The notes beneath the pieces were generated by a model that saw only the letters and a list, made by a program, of their open reading frames with translations, had not been told where the DNA came from and made no database searches. 59,975 nt of DNA from an uncultured Selenomonadales bacterium. GTDB taxonomy: Bacteria; Bacillota; Clostridia; Christensenellales; QALW01. The translations under genes were made by a program, and so were the position numbers. Shown one piece after another: positions 25,937-34,205 of the stretch. Position 1 is the stretch's first letter; every line of letters begins with the position of its first letter. Where the stretch lies: assembly GCA_905200615.1 (NCBI GenBank), contig CAJKLB010000011.1:1-59975 (forward strand). Reading direction: 5' to 3'.

Positions 25937-27732
25937 TGTATTGCCTCCATTTCGCTCATCATCTGCTGAAGCAATTGTTGTTGTTCCTCCGGCGGCATCT
26001 GCTCGAATGCCGCATACTGCTCGGGATACTGCTGCGCAAACTGCGCAACCATCTCCTGCTGACTTAATTGAGCCTGTTGCGCTTGCTGTTTCATCTCATC
26101 AATAAGCCCCGTAATATCGGGAATCGTGTTTTTCGGTATCCGTTCAAGATATTGCTGCGGCGTAATAATCCCCATCTGCAGCAAGTTTCCCAAAGAAGAT
26201 ACCACAACTGCCTCGCCCCAAAGCGTGGATGCGCCCACATCAACCCTTGCATTGACAACAAGGTTTTTATACCGTTTCGCATCAAACGGCATATACCGGG
26301 TTCCGTTTTTATCCTGTATCTTCAGCGGCCGGTTATCATACATATTCAGCCAAAAATCCGCCCATATACGGGCTACATCTTCAATTGTACTGTAAAACCG
26401 ATTCTGATATACCTGCATCGGCTGTAGAGCTGCTTCCCGCATGGCAATAATTGCAGAAGCATTATCCGGCCGAATGTTTCCCAGTGCCGCGTCATTGGCG
26501 CCACTGTCACTAAGCGTATTATTTGCAATATCTGCCACTATATTTTGGAACTGCGCTGAAAACTGTGGAGGATGTACATAGCCAATCGCCCGCTGCACAT
26601 CATACTCCTGCCCTGCACTGATACGTAAAACTTGTCCCGGATCATTTGTAACCATATCGTGTACTAAATCGGTATTGACTATCGTTTTAGGCATGCCAGT
26701 CATCATCGCCGCCCATACCGCTGCACTAAGAGCCCTATTAATTGCTATTTGATTGGGAATAAGATAGGTAATCTCGCTGTCCCCATAACCGCAGGAAAAC
26801 CGCCGTTCCCAAACAAATTTTGCAAGGGGATAGAGACGAATCCCCAGATCCCATTCTCCACGCACCACAGCGTTTTCCGTAACTCGAATTGCTTTTACGC
26901 GATACGTATGAGCCGCGGAATCGTACTCTCTCCAGAATTTTGTAAGCACAGTTACACGGGTACTGTCAGCAGGTTCCTGTTCTCCCCAGTCACCAGCATT
27001 GATGTCATACGTCTCGTTGGAATCCGTACTGATATCGCCCGGCTCTCTGTTTGCCTTTGCTTCTCTTTTAACCTCTTCTATCGGTTTTCGCTGTGAAATT
27101 GTAATATATGGCTGAGATTGAATATCATCGTTATTGGGATCGCCCAAATTCACATTGACTACATTCAACACTTCACAGTTAATATCACCGCGGATCGGCT
27201 GTGTTTGTTCGCTATCTGCAAATAGGCCTGTTTCTACTGAAGGATCCCAATAGGTATATAAAAAGGCCGTACCGCTAATATACGCGCTTTTGGCCAGTTG
27301 TTCCGTTTTATCATTGAGTTTTACCCGCTCGGCAGTTATGTGCTGATACTCTGAAAGAGCTTCCATAACTACTGCAATTTCGGCAGGTGTCGGTGTGGTA
27401 TCCGCGATATTCCCCTGATACATGTTTTCCTGAACCTGTTGTTTTTCAATATCCATATCTGTCGTATCGGGAACGCCGTCGGCGGAGTAATTCACCGCAA
27501 CAGGCGCTGCGCAGATAGCAGATATCTTATATTCTCCGATGCGTTTAAGAATATTCCTGCGCACCAGGGGACGGGTATTCCCCGCCTGTACGCCATGCCA
27601 CTGATCCCCTACATAAAACCGTTCGTTCATGCGGGATTGCTCATAAATTCCCCTATCACCAATCGAACTTTTATAATCATGCGCTGCTCTGTATTCATCA
27701 AAAATTTCATTTGGTTTCTTTTTGATTTCCAT
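25933..27732 (-). CDS. Portal protein, podovirus (P22-like) type
   Basis: A 599-residue protein with the start expected for podoviral portals (MNERFYVGDQWHG, then LVRRNILKRIGEYKISAICAAPVAV). The Gln-rich, helical C-terminus (from about 545, with QQAQQAQLSQQEMVAQFAQQ) fits a barrel extension into the capsid. Twelve copies form the DNA entry channel and bind the terminase. It lies directly between the capsid block and the connector gene and overlaps the small head gene at its start. Confidence 0.88.
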   Translation of the reverse strand: MEIKKKPNEIFDEYRAAHDYKSSIGDRGIYEQSRMNERFYVGDQWHGVQAGNTRPLVRRNILKRIGEYKISAICAAPVAVNYSADGVPDTTDMDIEKQQVQENMYQGNIADTTPTPAEIAVVMEALSEYQHITAERVKLNDKTEQLAKSAYISGTAFLYTYWDPSVETGLFADSEQTQPIRGDINCEVLNVVNVNLGDPNNDDIQSQPYITISQRKPIEEVKREAKANREPGDISTDSNETYDINAGDWGEQEPADSTRVTVLTKFWREYDSAAHTYRVKAIRVTENAVVRGEWDLGIRLYPLAKFVWERRFSCGYGDSEITYLIPNQIAINRALSAAVWAAMMTGMPKTIVNTDLVHDMVTNDPGQVLRISAGQEYDVQRAIGYVHPPQFSAQFQNIVADIANNTLSDSGANDAALGNIRPDNASAIIAMREAALQPMQVYQNRFYSTIEDVARIWADFWLNMYDNRPLKIQDKNGTRYMPFDAKRYKNLVVNARVDVGASTLWGEAVVVSSLGNLLQMGIITPQQYLERIPKNTIPDITGLIDEMKQQAQQAQLSQQEMVAQFAQQYPEQYAAFEQMPPEEQQQLLQQMMSEMEAIQ

Positions 27733-27868
27733 TTGCGGCTCCCTTCTTTGCCCTTATCGGCCTGGGCTGCTCCGTTTTCTCTTTAAATCCAAGTTTCTTT
27801 AATCGTTCAATTTTCATATAGTCATCTGTTATAACAATTTCATTGCCGAACTCACTGATAAGCTTCAT
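27707..27868 (-). CDS. Small phage head protein
   Basis: Fifty-three residues from ATG 27868 with a GGGAGG ribosome site; the frame to 27904 lacks one. The start MKLISEFGNEIVITDDYMKIERLKKLGFKE is like small proteins found between capsid and portal genes in Clostridia prophages. The basic tail overlaps the first 26 bases of the portal gene. Function unknown. Confidence 0.7.
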   Translation of the reverse strand: MKLISEFGNEIVITDDYMKIERLKKLGFKEKTEQPRPIRAKKGAANGNQKETK

Positions 27869-27932
27869 AAACTTCCTCCCTATATACGAACAGACGGGGC
27901 GCAAAGCGCCCCCTGTCCCTTACACATCAAGA

Positions 27933-28841
27933 TTATGTTTCCGATAACGCCGCATAGATATGATTCAACCGGCTCTTTTTTACAAAGATATCATAATACA
28001 ATCTGTACTGAAAAAGATACGCATCCGCGCCCAGATTCTGGTCAGGTGTAAAAATGCGCAGTTTCTCCGTTTTCTTCACAAGCTTTGCGCCCATCTTGGG
28101 CATTACAAGCATATGGATCGTTTTTGCTTCCGGTGCAGCACTAAATCCGCCAGCCGTTGCAGATTCACCCGCATCAAAAGTATACGACGTTTTCATCCTG
28201 TTTGCCGCAACTGGAATCAAAGCCACACCGTTGAGACTTTTTACCTTGGTATTAATTTCGCCCTTTTTAAAATCCGAAATAACAATTTGACGGGAAATTT
28301 CAGAAGAAGTCATCAGAGCCGCATATGCCGAAGGTTCCAAAAATGCTACAATGTCTTCATCAAAGCCTGTTTCTGCCTGAACATTATTGATTAGGGTATT
28401 GAGCTGTGCATATACGGTTGAATCCGCATATGTAACCGTATGTGATTTTGTCGACGCCACGCCTGCAAGCTTTGAAAGGTTATAGGCATCCATTTCGGGG
28501 GCTACTTCTGTACGAATAAATTCTTTCAGTACGTTGCCCGCCAAATTTGCAATTCCCGTCTCGTCCATATCCATACGGTCAATTTGGAACTCACGGCCGC
28601 GATCTTTTGATAGCGTATAGCTTGTCTGAGAAATCGTCGTTTTCCCCTGCGGGAATCCATTGTCTTTGTCGTAATCGCCCAGACCGATAAACTCAATATC
28701 TGGCATAACAACCGTGTGGGCTCCTACAAAATTAGCTTTTAGGGAGGAATCCTCAAAAAAGCCGGTGGTTGATTTCTGTATAATTTCCTTATCCAGTTCT
28801 GATGCGTATTTCGATGCGTATGCAATTGAATTAAGTGCCAT
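27933..28841 (-). CDS. Major capsid protein
   Basis: A 302-residue protein with HK97-fold character: N-terminal arm (MALNSIAYASKYASELDKEI), E-loop (GFPQGKTTISQTSYTLSKDRGREFQIDRMD), helix-rich P domain and an A domain ending MLVMPKMGAKLVKKTEKLRIFTP. It follows the scaffold gene, has a GGAG site and a highly expressed codon pattern. It forms the icosahedral shell. Confidence 0.9.
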   Translation of the reverse strand: MALNSIAYASKYASELDKEIIQKSTTGFFEDSSLKANFVGAHTVVMPDIEFIGLGDYDKDNGFPQGKTTISQTSYTLSKDRGREFQIDRMDMDETGIANLAGNVLKEFIRTEVAPEMDAYNLSKLAGVASTKSHTVTYADSTVYAQLNTLINNVQAETGFDEDIVAFLEPSAYAALMTSSEISRQIVISDFKKGEINTKVKSLNGVALIPVAANRMKTSYTFDAGESATAGGFSAAPEAKTIHMLVMPKMGAKLVKKTEKLRIFTPDQNLGADAYLFQYRLYYDIFVKKSRLNHIYAALSET

Positions 28842-28863
28842 ATTTTATTTCTCCTTTTTATAT

Positions 28864-29625
28864 TCATGATTTCAGGCCCTTTAAGAATGCCGACATAAGC
28901 GGATCATCGTTTTCCCCTGCCGGATCCATCTTTCCGGCAGACGCTTTATTCGCAGCAGCCTCGGCCTGTTTGGCTGCCGATGTTTTCCTTTCTTCGCGAT
29001 GCTGATGCAGCAGATAAGCCGTTATCAAATCCTTACCGTCTGCTGCCGCCTGTTTTACTTCCTTGGGCAGCTCAGCAAAATTCTGTAACTCGGGAAATTC
29101 TTTTTGTAATCTTACAAACGCATCTGCAAGTCTTCCTTCAAGAGTTTCTCTTGCCTGTTTTTCTGCTGCTTCCTCGGCGATTTTTCGTTGGCTTTCGGCT
29201 TTTTCATACTTAGCCTTATTCTCCGTCCGGTATCGCTCCATCATCATTTCTATTACTTCTGTATCATCTCCGTACTTTTCTTCAAGTCCCCGACGATACA
29301 TGGCTTCTCCCTGGTTAATATATTCTTTAACCAATTCTGACGCCGTTTTGCCGTTTATAGCGGCCAGATAAGACAGTTCATCCAGCATAGGTGCAATATT
29401 ATCATATTTCAATCCTTTTTGAGCATATGTAATTGCTTCCTCGCGTGTCAGCTCCCGGTCCTGATGATTGAACCGTACTTTAATCCCCTGATCTGTCTGT
29501 TCTTGTTCTTCCGTTTCCGTGACTTCTGCTTCCGCCTGTGATGCAGCTTCTGCCTCTGTCTCTTCTACGGGGGCTTCCTCTTGCTCTGTCTGCATGGTGA
29601 CATCCATTGCTTCGGTATTTTCCAT
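28864..29625 (-). CDS. Capsid scaffold protein
   Basis: A 253-residue, very acidic protein (N-terminus rich in Glu/Ala, residues 1-50) with a long coiled coil (110-220) and a short C-terminus (DDPLMSAFLKGLKS) typical of the capsid-binding end of scaffolds. It lies directly upstream of the capsid gene. It guides shell assembly and leaves before or during packaging. Confidence 0.85.
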   Translation of the reverse strand: MENTEAMDVTMQTEQEEAPVEETEAEAASQAEAEVTETEEQEQTDQGIKVRFNHQDRELTREEAITYAQKGLKYDNIAPMLDELSYLAAINGKTASELVKEYINQGEAMYRRGLEEKYGDDTEVIEMMMERYRTENKAKYEKAESQRKIAEEAAEKQARETLEGRLADAFVRLQKEFPELQNFAELPKEVKQAAADGKDLITAYLLHQHREERKTSAAKQAEAAANKASAGKMDPAGENDDPLMSAFLKGLKS

Positions 29626-29676
29626 TGATACACTCCTTCTCCCCTTGGTACGAGGATATATTATTTATTAACCTGT

Positions 29677-29904
29677 TTATAGGTCAACATCATTATTTTG
29701 TGGATCCCCTGTATAGCTCCAAAAATTTTCAAGTTCTCTCCGCTGTTTCTCTGCCTGTCTCTTTTCTTCCTCCGTCATTAACTTAGGTATAACGACAGGG
29801 CACTTATGTTTTTTTGCATAAAAAAAGCTGACAGCCGCACTGGCAGCGCAGCTCATCAGCCATAAAAGCATTAAAACTACTATTTCTAAAACTATCAAAA
29901 CCAT
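29677..29904 (-). CDS. Small membrane protein of the head operon
   Basis: Seventy-five residues: one long N-terminal membrane helix (about 2-30) and a charged cytosolic tail (EEEKRQAEKQRRELENFW). It overlaps the terminase stop and precedes the scaffold gene. No family recognised; a superinfection or virion membrane role is possible but not shown. Confidence 0.65.
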   Translation of the reverse strand: MVLIVLEIVVLMLLWLMSCAASAAVSFFYAKKHKCPVVIPKLMTEEEKRQAEKQRRELENFWSYTGDPQNNDVDL

Positions 29905-31262
29905 TCTCCTTTCATATCCTCCGGTGTGACGCCGTGTTTGATGTTATAATATTCCTCCGGTGTCAGTCTCCGCTTTACACCTGGATTCTGAGGAACAAAA
30001 AAGCGCACGTCATAAAAGGCGTAACGCATAGCATCCATCAAATGGTTGTTCATATCCTCCGGTTCATTCAATCCTTGTTCATTTTTATCTTTTTTATAAC
30101 AATACGACGATAATTCCGCAATCGTATTTTTACAGCGCGGATGCACAAAGATTCTATACTCCTGCAGCGCCATAATTCCATTCATAATGCTGTCACGGCC
30201 TTTTACCGAAGGCTGTATCCTTTGAATGCCAAGGCGCCGTAAATCATCATTTGATTTTGGCTCAGCCGCGTCCGCACGGATACGCTCTTTTGCATATCCC
30301 TTGCGCAAAATCATATCCGCAATATCACTGTTGAGCATTTTCACCTCATAATGCTCATCAAAAATATATAACTCTTTTGTTATAGGGTTCGCCATATAAG
30401 CAATAAAAGCTGTAGGGTCATTTGTATACCCATAATCAAGACCAAAAAATGCCCTATACTGCCAAGAATAATCGATTTGATTCCCTTCTGCATCCTCACC
30501 GATGCCAAGCCGTTCTTTATCAAAAGAAAGAACTTCCCAATTCTCAAAAATTAGGCCCTCTGCAATTCCCCAGTTTCCTAATCCCGCTACCTCATATTTT
30601 CGCGGGTTTTCCCGCTTCATACGCGCAAATACCGCGCTATCCGTTTCATCTAAAAACTCATTACACTGATAATTTGTCGTAAACGTTTGCGTCATATCGT
30701 CTGTTTTATCAAAAAACCGGCGTTTCAGCCAATGGTCTGCACTCCAGGGATTGAACGTAAGCGTTGTTTGCTTGAATAGTTCTTTCGGTGTATTCCCTCG
30801 TGGAACCGACATATCCAGTTTGTCAAAATCTGCCTCGGATTTTATTTCATACGCTTCCTCAACCCACACCCAGCAAAGATATCCTTTGGCCACCGTTGTC
30901 GATGCCAGTTTTAACACATCATCAAATCCCCGAAATAAAATCCTCTGTCCAGTTGGTTTATAGATCATTTCCATCGGTGACACTGTATTTTGCCATAAAT
31001 GAGAAACGCCCAGCTGTTCTTGTGCCCATTTCAACTGAGCAAAAGTGGAATCTCGGTGCGTATTGTATACAGCCCTGACAACAAGTAAATTGCTTTGCGG
31101 ATATTTCATCAAACGGTAAATATAATTTAAGGCGGTTGTTGTGCTCTTTTTGGAGCCTTTCCCGCCTTTAAGAACCCGATACCGCTTTTCGCAGTGCCAA
31201 AACGCACCGTATCCCTTACCAATGATATCCGGCAGGTACACTTTACTCTTCAATTTCGTCAT
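29895..31262 (-). CDS. Terminase large subunit, PBSX type
   Basis: About 455 residues. ATP-binding Walker A-like KGGKGSKKSTTT near residue 33, Walker B region CWVWVEEAYEI near 130, and a C-terminal nuclease domain with the acidic residues of FFGLDYGYTNDPTAF (about 270) and the RIRADAAEPKSNDDLR motif (about 335). It cuts and pumps DNA into the prohead with the small subunit. A TTG at 31271 is an alternative start; the gene overlaps the end of the small-subunit gene by about 20 bases. Confidence 0.93.
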   Translation of the reverse strand: MTKLKSKVYLPDIIGKGYGAFWHCEKRYRVLKGGKGSKKSTTTALNYIYRLMKYPQSNLLVVRAVYNTHRDSTFAQLKWAQEQLGVSHLWQNTVSPMEMIYKPTGQRILFRGFDDVLKLASTTVAKGYLCWVWVEEAYEIKSEADFDKLDMSVPRGNTPKELFKQTTLTFNPWSADHWLKRRFFDKTDDMTQTFTTNYQCNEFLDETDSAVFARMKRENPRKYEVAGLGNWGIAEGLIFENWEVLSFDKERLGIGEDAEGNQIDYSWQYRAFFGLDYGYTNDPTAFIAYMANPITKELYIFDEHYEVKMLNSDIADMILRKGYAKERIRADAAEPKSNDDLRRLGIQRIQPSVKGRDSIMNGIMALQEYRIFVHPRCKNTIAELSSYCYKKDKNEQGLNEPEDMNNHLMDAMRYAFYDVRFFVPQNPGVKRRLTPEEYYNIKHGVTPEDMKGEWF

Positions 31263-31635
31263 CTCCGGCAATAAACACCACGCCTCCGTTTACATTGACG
31301 TTTGTATTATCAATAAAGCCGCCGGCCGCTCTTGCGCGCAATTCTGAAGCTTTTAAGCGATGCTGCATATCGGTATATTCATCATTCATCACACGCGTCC
31401 AAAATTGATTGATATCATTCATGGATGCTATATTCTCTTTATCAAGTACTTCCTCACGGTCTTTAATGTATTCACCAAGCTTTTTCACGTTTTCCGAACC
31501 GATATTCTCAAATGAATGCTTATTCTTTGCATTATATCCGGCAAGCTCTGCCGCTTCTCTCGCCGTTTTTCCCTGCTTGTAATAATCAATCCATTTCCGC
31601 TGTTTATCTGATAATTTATTAATATACTTCGGCAT
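31243..31635 (-). CDS. Terminase small subunit
   Basis: A 130-residue Terminase_2-type protein: an N-terminal HTH (RQKWIDYYKQGKTAREAAELAGYN-like region, about 10-35) that binds the packaging site, a central coiled coil (ENVKKLGEYIKDREEVLDKENI) for ring formation, and an acidic C-terminus. It is first in the late structural operon, after a hairpin leader and a probable late promoter. Confidence 0.9.
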   Translation of the reverse strand: MPKYINKLSDKQRKWIDYYKQGKTAREAAELAGYNAKNKHSFENIGSENVKKLGEYIKDREEVLDKENIASMNDINQFWTRVMNDEYTDMQHRLKASELRARAAGGFIDNTNVNVNGGVVFIAGDDEIEE

Positions 31636-31663
31636 TATTCCTCACTTCCTCTTTTGATATAAA

Positions 31664-31732
31664 AATACCACCGCTTGCATGAAGACATGCGAGCGGTGGA
31701 ACTTGTATATTTCCTATGATACTATTATAGCA
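31664..31732 (-). promoter_or_regulatory. Probable late promoter and leader terminator before the terminase genes
   Basis: Minus strand extended -10 TGC-TATAAT (31732-31724), no good -35, as expected for an activator-dependent promoter. Twenty-five bases on is a perfect 14-bp hairpin, CCACCGCTTGCATG (31668-31681) with CATGCGAGCGGTGG (31686-31699), loop AAGA, followed by TATTTTTATA: a terminator-like structure at the start of the late transcript. The DUF1492 regulator gene lies immediately upstream. Confidence 0.65.
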
Positions 31733-31758
31733 CACACCCTTGGGACATTGCGGACATT

Positions 31759-32148
31759 TTAATGTTCTTTTAAATATTTCCTCATTTTTCTTGCAGGCGT
31801 CTTTCTACACATAAACAGCTTATCCCCAATCTCTTCCCAGCTTTTCAATTCTATAAACCGCATTATCATAATACTGCGCACCTCTGCATCCTGTACCCCG
31901 TCAATATACCGATGGATCTTGCTGCTCTCTTTTATGCGTTTCTCCCGCGCCCGCTGCAACTGTTTTTGCAGCGTTGCTCTCTTTAACGCAATTGCCGCTG
32001 TTTTATCCCCTATATCCGTTCCGTGCGGCATCCCGTCAAGAACAACGCTCCCAAGCCCCGCATCCTCCGGAAGTTCTTCAAGCAGTGCGGAAAGCGATTC
32101 TATTTCCTTTTCTATGTAATACAGCCCGTTTAACTCCCGTTCTGTCAT
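31759..32148 (-). CDS. DUF1492/ArpU-type late transcription regulator
   Basis: A 129-residue protein: coiled coil at the N-terminus (YIEKEIESLSALLEEL), and a C-terminal sigma-70 region 4-like HTH (IMIMRFIELKSWEEIGDKLFMCRKTPARKMRKYLKE, about 90-128). Proteins of this ArpU/RinA-like group switch on the late genes of Gram-positive phages. It stands directly upstream of the late promoter and terminase genes, the usual site for such an activator. Confidence 0.85.
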   Translation of the reverse strand: MTERELNGLYYIEKEIESLSALLEELPEDAGLGSVVLDGMPHGTDIGDKTAAIALKRATLQKQLQRAREKRIKESSKIHRYIDGVQDAEVRSIMIMRFIELKSWEEIGDKLFMCRKTPARKMRKYLKEH

Positions 32149-32152
32149 TCCG

Positions 32153-32230
32153 TCACCGCTTCTTTCCTATCAACGACATCGCAATTAAGGTTATGCATAT
32201 AATCGCTGTTATCGTTACCGCTGTATTCAT
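32153..32230 (-). CDS. Micro-ORF, 25-aa single-pass membrane peptide
   Basis: MNTAVTITAIICITLIAMSL plus a basic end (IGKKR). One membrane helix. Its ATG overlaps the stop of the gene upstream (ATGA) and its stop is 5 bases before the next start, so it fits the coupled operon precisely. Short enough to be missed by gene finders. Function unknown. Confidence 0.6.
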   Translation of the reverse strand: MNTAVTITAIICITLIAMSLIGKKR

Positions 32231-32373
32231 TCTTTGTCCTCCTGCTCTTCCGATTCTTTTTCTTTACTGATACATTTTCCTTTAGGGCAGACATCCCCAG
32301 GAAACATACATACAAACCGATCTCCATCCCGAAACCGCCAAACACAATGTTCCGCTGTACAGTAATATTTCAT
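32227..32373 (-). CDS. Small Cys-rich phage protein, 48 aa
   Basis: Begins MKYYCTAEHCVWRFRDGDRF, then CMFPGDVCPKGKC and a Glu/Lys tail. Five cysteines in CxxxxC/CxxxxxxCxxxxC spacing suggest a zinc site. It overlaps both neighbours by four bases (ATGA), and a GGAGG site precedes it. The longer frame read over 32145-32345 is its shadow. Confidence 0.65.
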   Translation of the reverse strand: MKYYCTAEHCVWRFRDGDRFVCMFPGDVCPKGKCISKEKESEEQEDKE

Positions 32374-32651
32374 CCTCTCGCCTCCATAAATTTCATCGCC
32401 TTGTATTTTCCATACGTTAAATGCGTGCCATGCACCCGGTTATATTCGTTTAATTCTCGGATCGTCTGATCCAACGTGCTTTTTCTCGTCTGATGTGTAG
32501 CCTTCCACGCATTCTTAACTTCTGTGCTTCTCTTCCTCTTACACTCCTCAGAGCAGCAGCGCACGTTGTGCCGCTCCGTTTCAAACTCCCTGCCGCATAC
32601 AATACAGCATTTTTTATATACCTTCACTGTTGCCTGTGCTCCCGTCGGCAT
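32370..32651 (-). CDS. Phage zinc-finger protein
   Basis: Ninety-three residues. CCIVCGREFETERHNVRCCSEEC (about 15-37) is a CxxC...CxxxC zinc finger of the type recruited by HNH-like and DUF968-like phage proteins. The C-terminal half is helical with a conserved-looking YGKYKAMKFMEARG end. Part of the run of small coupled genes between the replication and packaging modules. Function unknown; nucleic-acid binding is likely. Confidence 0.7.
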   Translation of the reverse strand: MPTGAQATVKVYKKCCIVCGREFETERHNVRCCSEECKRKRSTEVKNAWKATHQTRKSTLDQTIRELNEYNRVHGTHLTYGKYKAMKFMEARG

Positions 32652-32654
32652 TGC

Positions 32655-32876
32655 TCACACCTCCATTTTTATTTGATTATCCTCTGAAATCTGCCTTTCT
32701 TTTCTCGGTCTGTATCCGTTTTTATTAACCTGTAAGGCATCCATAGGATTTAACTCAAATTCCCTACATTTATTTGTGCGGCATATTTCCCGATCGGTAA
32801 ACGTCCATTTCTTTTTTGTGCAATAGTTCGCATCCCCGCATACCATGTAAGCGCAATATCTACAGTAATGTGCCAT
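32655..32876 (-). CDS. Small Cys-rich phage protein
   Basis: Seventy-three residues; N-terminal CRYCAYMVCGDANYC...ICRTNKC cysteines likely bind zinc; the C-terminus is basic. Similar proteins (MAHYCRYCxxxxxGD-xxYC) are common in Clostridia prophages. It overlaps the gene upstream by 17 bases. Confidence 0.7.
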   Translation of the reverse strand: MAHYCRYCAYMVCGDANYCTKKKWTFTDREICRTNKCREFELNPMDALQVNKNGYRPRKERQISEDNQIKMEV

Positions 32877-33105
32877 TGCATATCCTCTCTTTCAATGTCT
32901 TTTCCGCATCCTTTTTGCTGAAAAAGATTACTTTCCCTATATCCCAACTGTTATAACAATCTTCCATGTTGATTTCAAACATATATTCACCTTCGGGCAA
33001 TGGCGTATATATAATACTTTCTATTCTTGTTTCGTTCACCAAAGATTCCGTAATATCATATAAAATATCTCCCACGGTAAATGGAAATTTTATTTTTTCA
33101 GTCAT
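32860..33105 (-). CDS. Hypothetical phage protein
   Basis: Eighty-one residues, beta-rich N-terminus (FPFTVGDILYDITE), ending in a lysine-rich helix (KKDAEKTLKERI). The family is not recognised by me, although the opening resembles small phage proteins that read VGDxVYxI. It lies in the coupled small-gene cluster and overlaps both neighbours. Confidence 0.6.
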   Translation of the reverse strand: MTEKIKFPFTVGDILYDITESLVNETRIESIIYTPLPEGEYMFEINMEDCYNSWDIGKVIFFSKKDAEKTLKERICNGTLL

Positions 33106-33253
33106 TCCTGCTCACGCTTTCGTCTATCTCTTCATACTCACTCTGAAAATATATACAATCCTCCTGGTTTTCATAAGTGCATTCTTTTGCGCAATGCGGG
33201 CAATTGTGATTGTAACAATCACCCCAAAATCCATCATAGTATTTACATTTCAT
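33098..33253 (-). CDS. Small Cys-rich phage protein, 51 aa
   Basis: Starts at ATG 33253 with a GGAGGG site; the frame to 33343 is a shadow of the gene upstream. MKCKYYDGFWGDCYNHNCPHC and later CTYENQEDC give six cysteines and two histidines, likely a zinc site. Function unknown. Confidence 0.65.
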   Translation of the reverse strand: MKCKYYDGFWGDCYNHNCPHCAKECTYENQEDCIYFQSEYEEIDESVSRND

Positions 33254-33567
33254 TTTGCTTTCCCTCCGTCCATCTTCGCCCCGCAAATTGGGCAATAATC
33301 TGTTTCTTTGTCTAACCCTATCCTGTTTGCACAGTTTGAGCACCTAAATACATTTCCCATTTTGTCCGTACCGATATATTTCCACTCTCCATGCATCACC
33401 GGCGCAACGTCGGCAGCGGGTGCACTATCAATTTCTCCGATAAGATCATCAACCCAGCACACCCTGCATTTTGTGTGATTATAATCTTTCTTTTCTGATT
33501 CACAAGGTTTGCAGTATCGTTCTTCAAGGTCTGCAATTAGTACTTCTTTATCTATGTATTCAGCCAT
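33250..33567 (-). CDS. Phage zinc-ribbon protein
   Basis: A 105-residue protein from ATG 33567, which overlaps the end of the upstream gene; the frame to 33663 is longer but has no ribosome site. It begins MAEYIDKEVLIADLEERYCKPCE and ends with a double-CxxC zinc ribbon (CSNCANRIG...DYCPICGAKM). The IDSAPAADVAPVMHGEW motif is typical of this widespread Clostridia phage family. Function unknown. Confidence 0.78.
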   Translation of the reverse strand: MAEYIDKEVLIADLEERYCKPCESEKKDYNHTKCRVCWVDDLIGEIDSAPAADVAPVMHGEWKYIGTDKMGNVFRCSNCANRIGLDKETDYCPICGAKMDGGKAK

Positions 33568-34165
33568 TGCTTTCTGCCTCCATTTCAACATAGCACCAGC
33601 TTTGTGGTGGTCTTTTAAAAAAACAATCAGCGTTTTTACATTCGTGGCAATCTCTTTTTGCAAGTCCTAAATCGGCATACCAACAATCACGGTTTATTTT
33701 CTTAAACTCGCTCAACTCTTTCGGCTTATCATAGATTTTTAGGTCTGATATGTGCCAAAAGTACGCCTTATAATCTTCATCGCCAAAATAAGAAACTATA
33801 TCGTCAACCGTTAAGCACCCCTTATTTTCCATTATTTTTATCGCTTTATCTTCGTTCATTGGCATAACGCTTCCCGGAGGTGCAACCGAATAAGCCCATT
33901 CACTATCAGAAAAAGAAAAGTAATCAATCTTATCACACACAAACTCGCCTATGACTTTGCCATTGCAAATGTATGTTTTCTTTTCTGTTTCGTCATAATT
34001 CAAAAACATATCTATATGTATATCTTTAAATTTCGTGCAGTAAATATAGCACTTAAACGGTGTTTCTATCTTCGGCCTGCTCTTCCGCACCTCTATGGTC
34101 TTTTTACCATTTGCTATCAGCTCGCACCATTTCGGTTTTATGCTTATCATTACTGCTTTAATCAT
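33560..34165 (-). CDS. ASCH/PUA-like domain phage protein
   Basis: A 201-residue protein from ATG 34165 (AGGAGG site). The start MISIKPKWCELIANGKKTIEVRKSRP holds the GKKTxExR signature of ASCH domains, a PUA-like fold that binds RNA or modified bases. The C-terminal part has an HISDLKIYDKP motif and four cysteines (CHECKNADC-type). In phages these proteins are suspected to read modified nucleotides or RNA; no target is visible here. It is preceded by the PP-loop gene. Confidence 0.75.
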   Translation of the reverse strand: MIKAVMISIKPKWCELIANGKKTIEVRKSRPKIETPFKCYIYCTKFKDIHIDMFLNYDETEKKTYICNGKVIGEFVCDKIDYFSFSDSEWAYSVAPPGSVMPMNEDKAIKIMENKGCLTVDDIVSYFGDEDYKAYFWHISDLKIYDKPKELSEFKKINRDCWYADLGLAKRDCHECKNADCFFKRPPQSWCYVEMEAESNG

Positions 34166-34205
34166 TGCTTTCTGCCTCCTGTTCAAGCCATATCAGCCAT
34201 GCATC

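Noticed and set aside
32145..32345. Minus-strand 66-aa frame
   Set aside because: It overlaps two better, ATGA-coupled micro-genes (32153-32230 and 32227-32373) and has no ribosome site or protein-like pattern.
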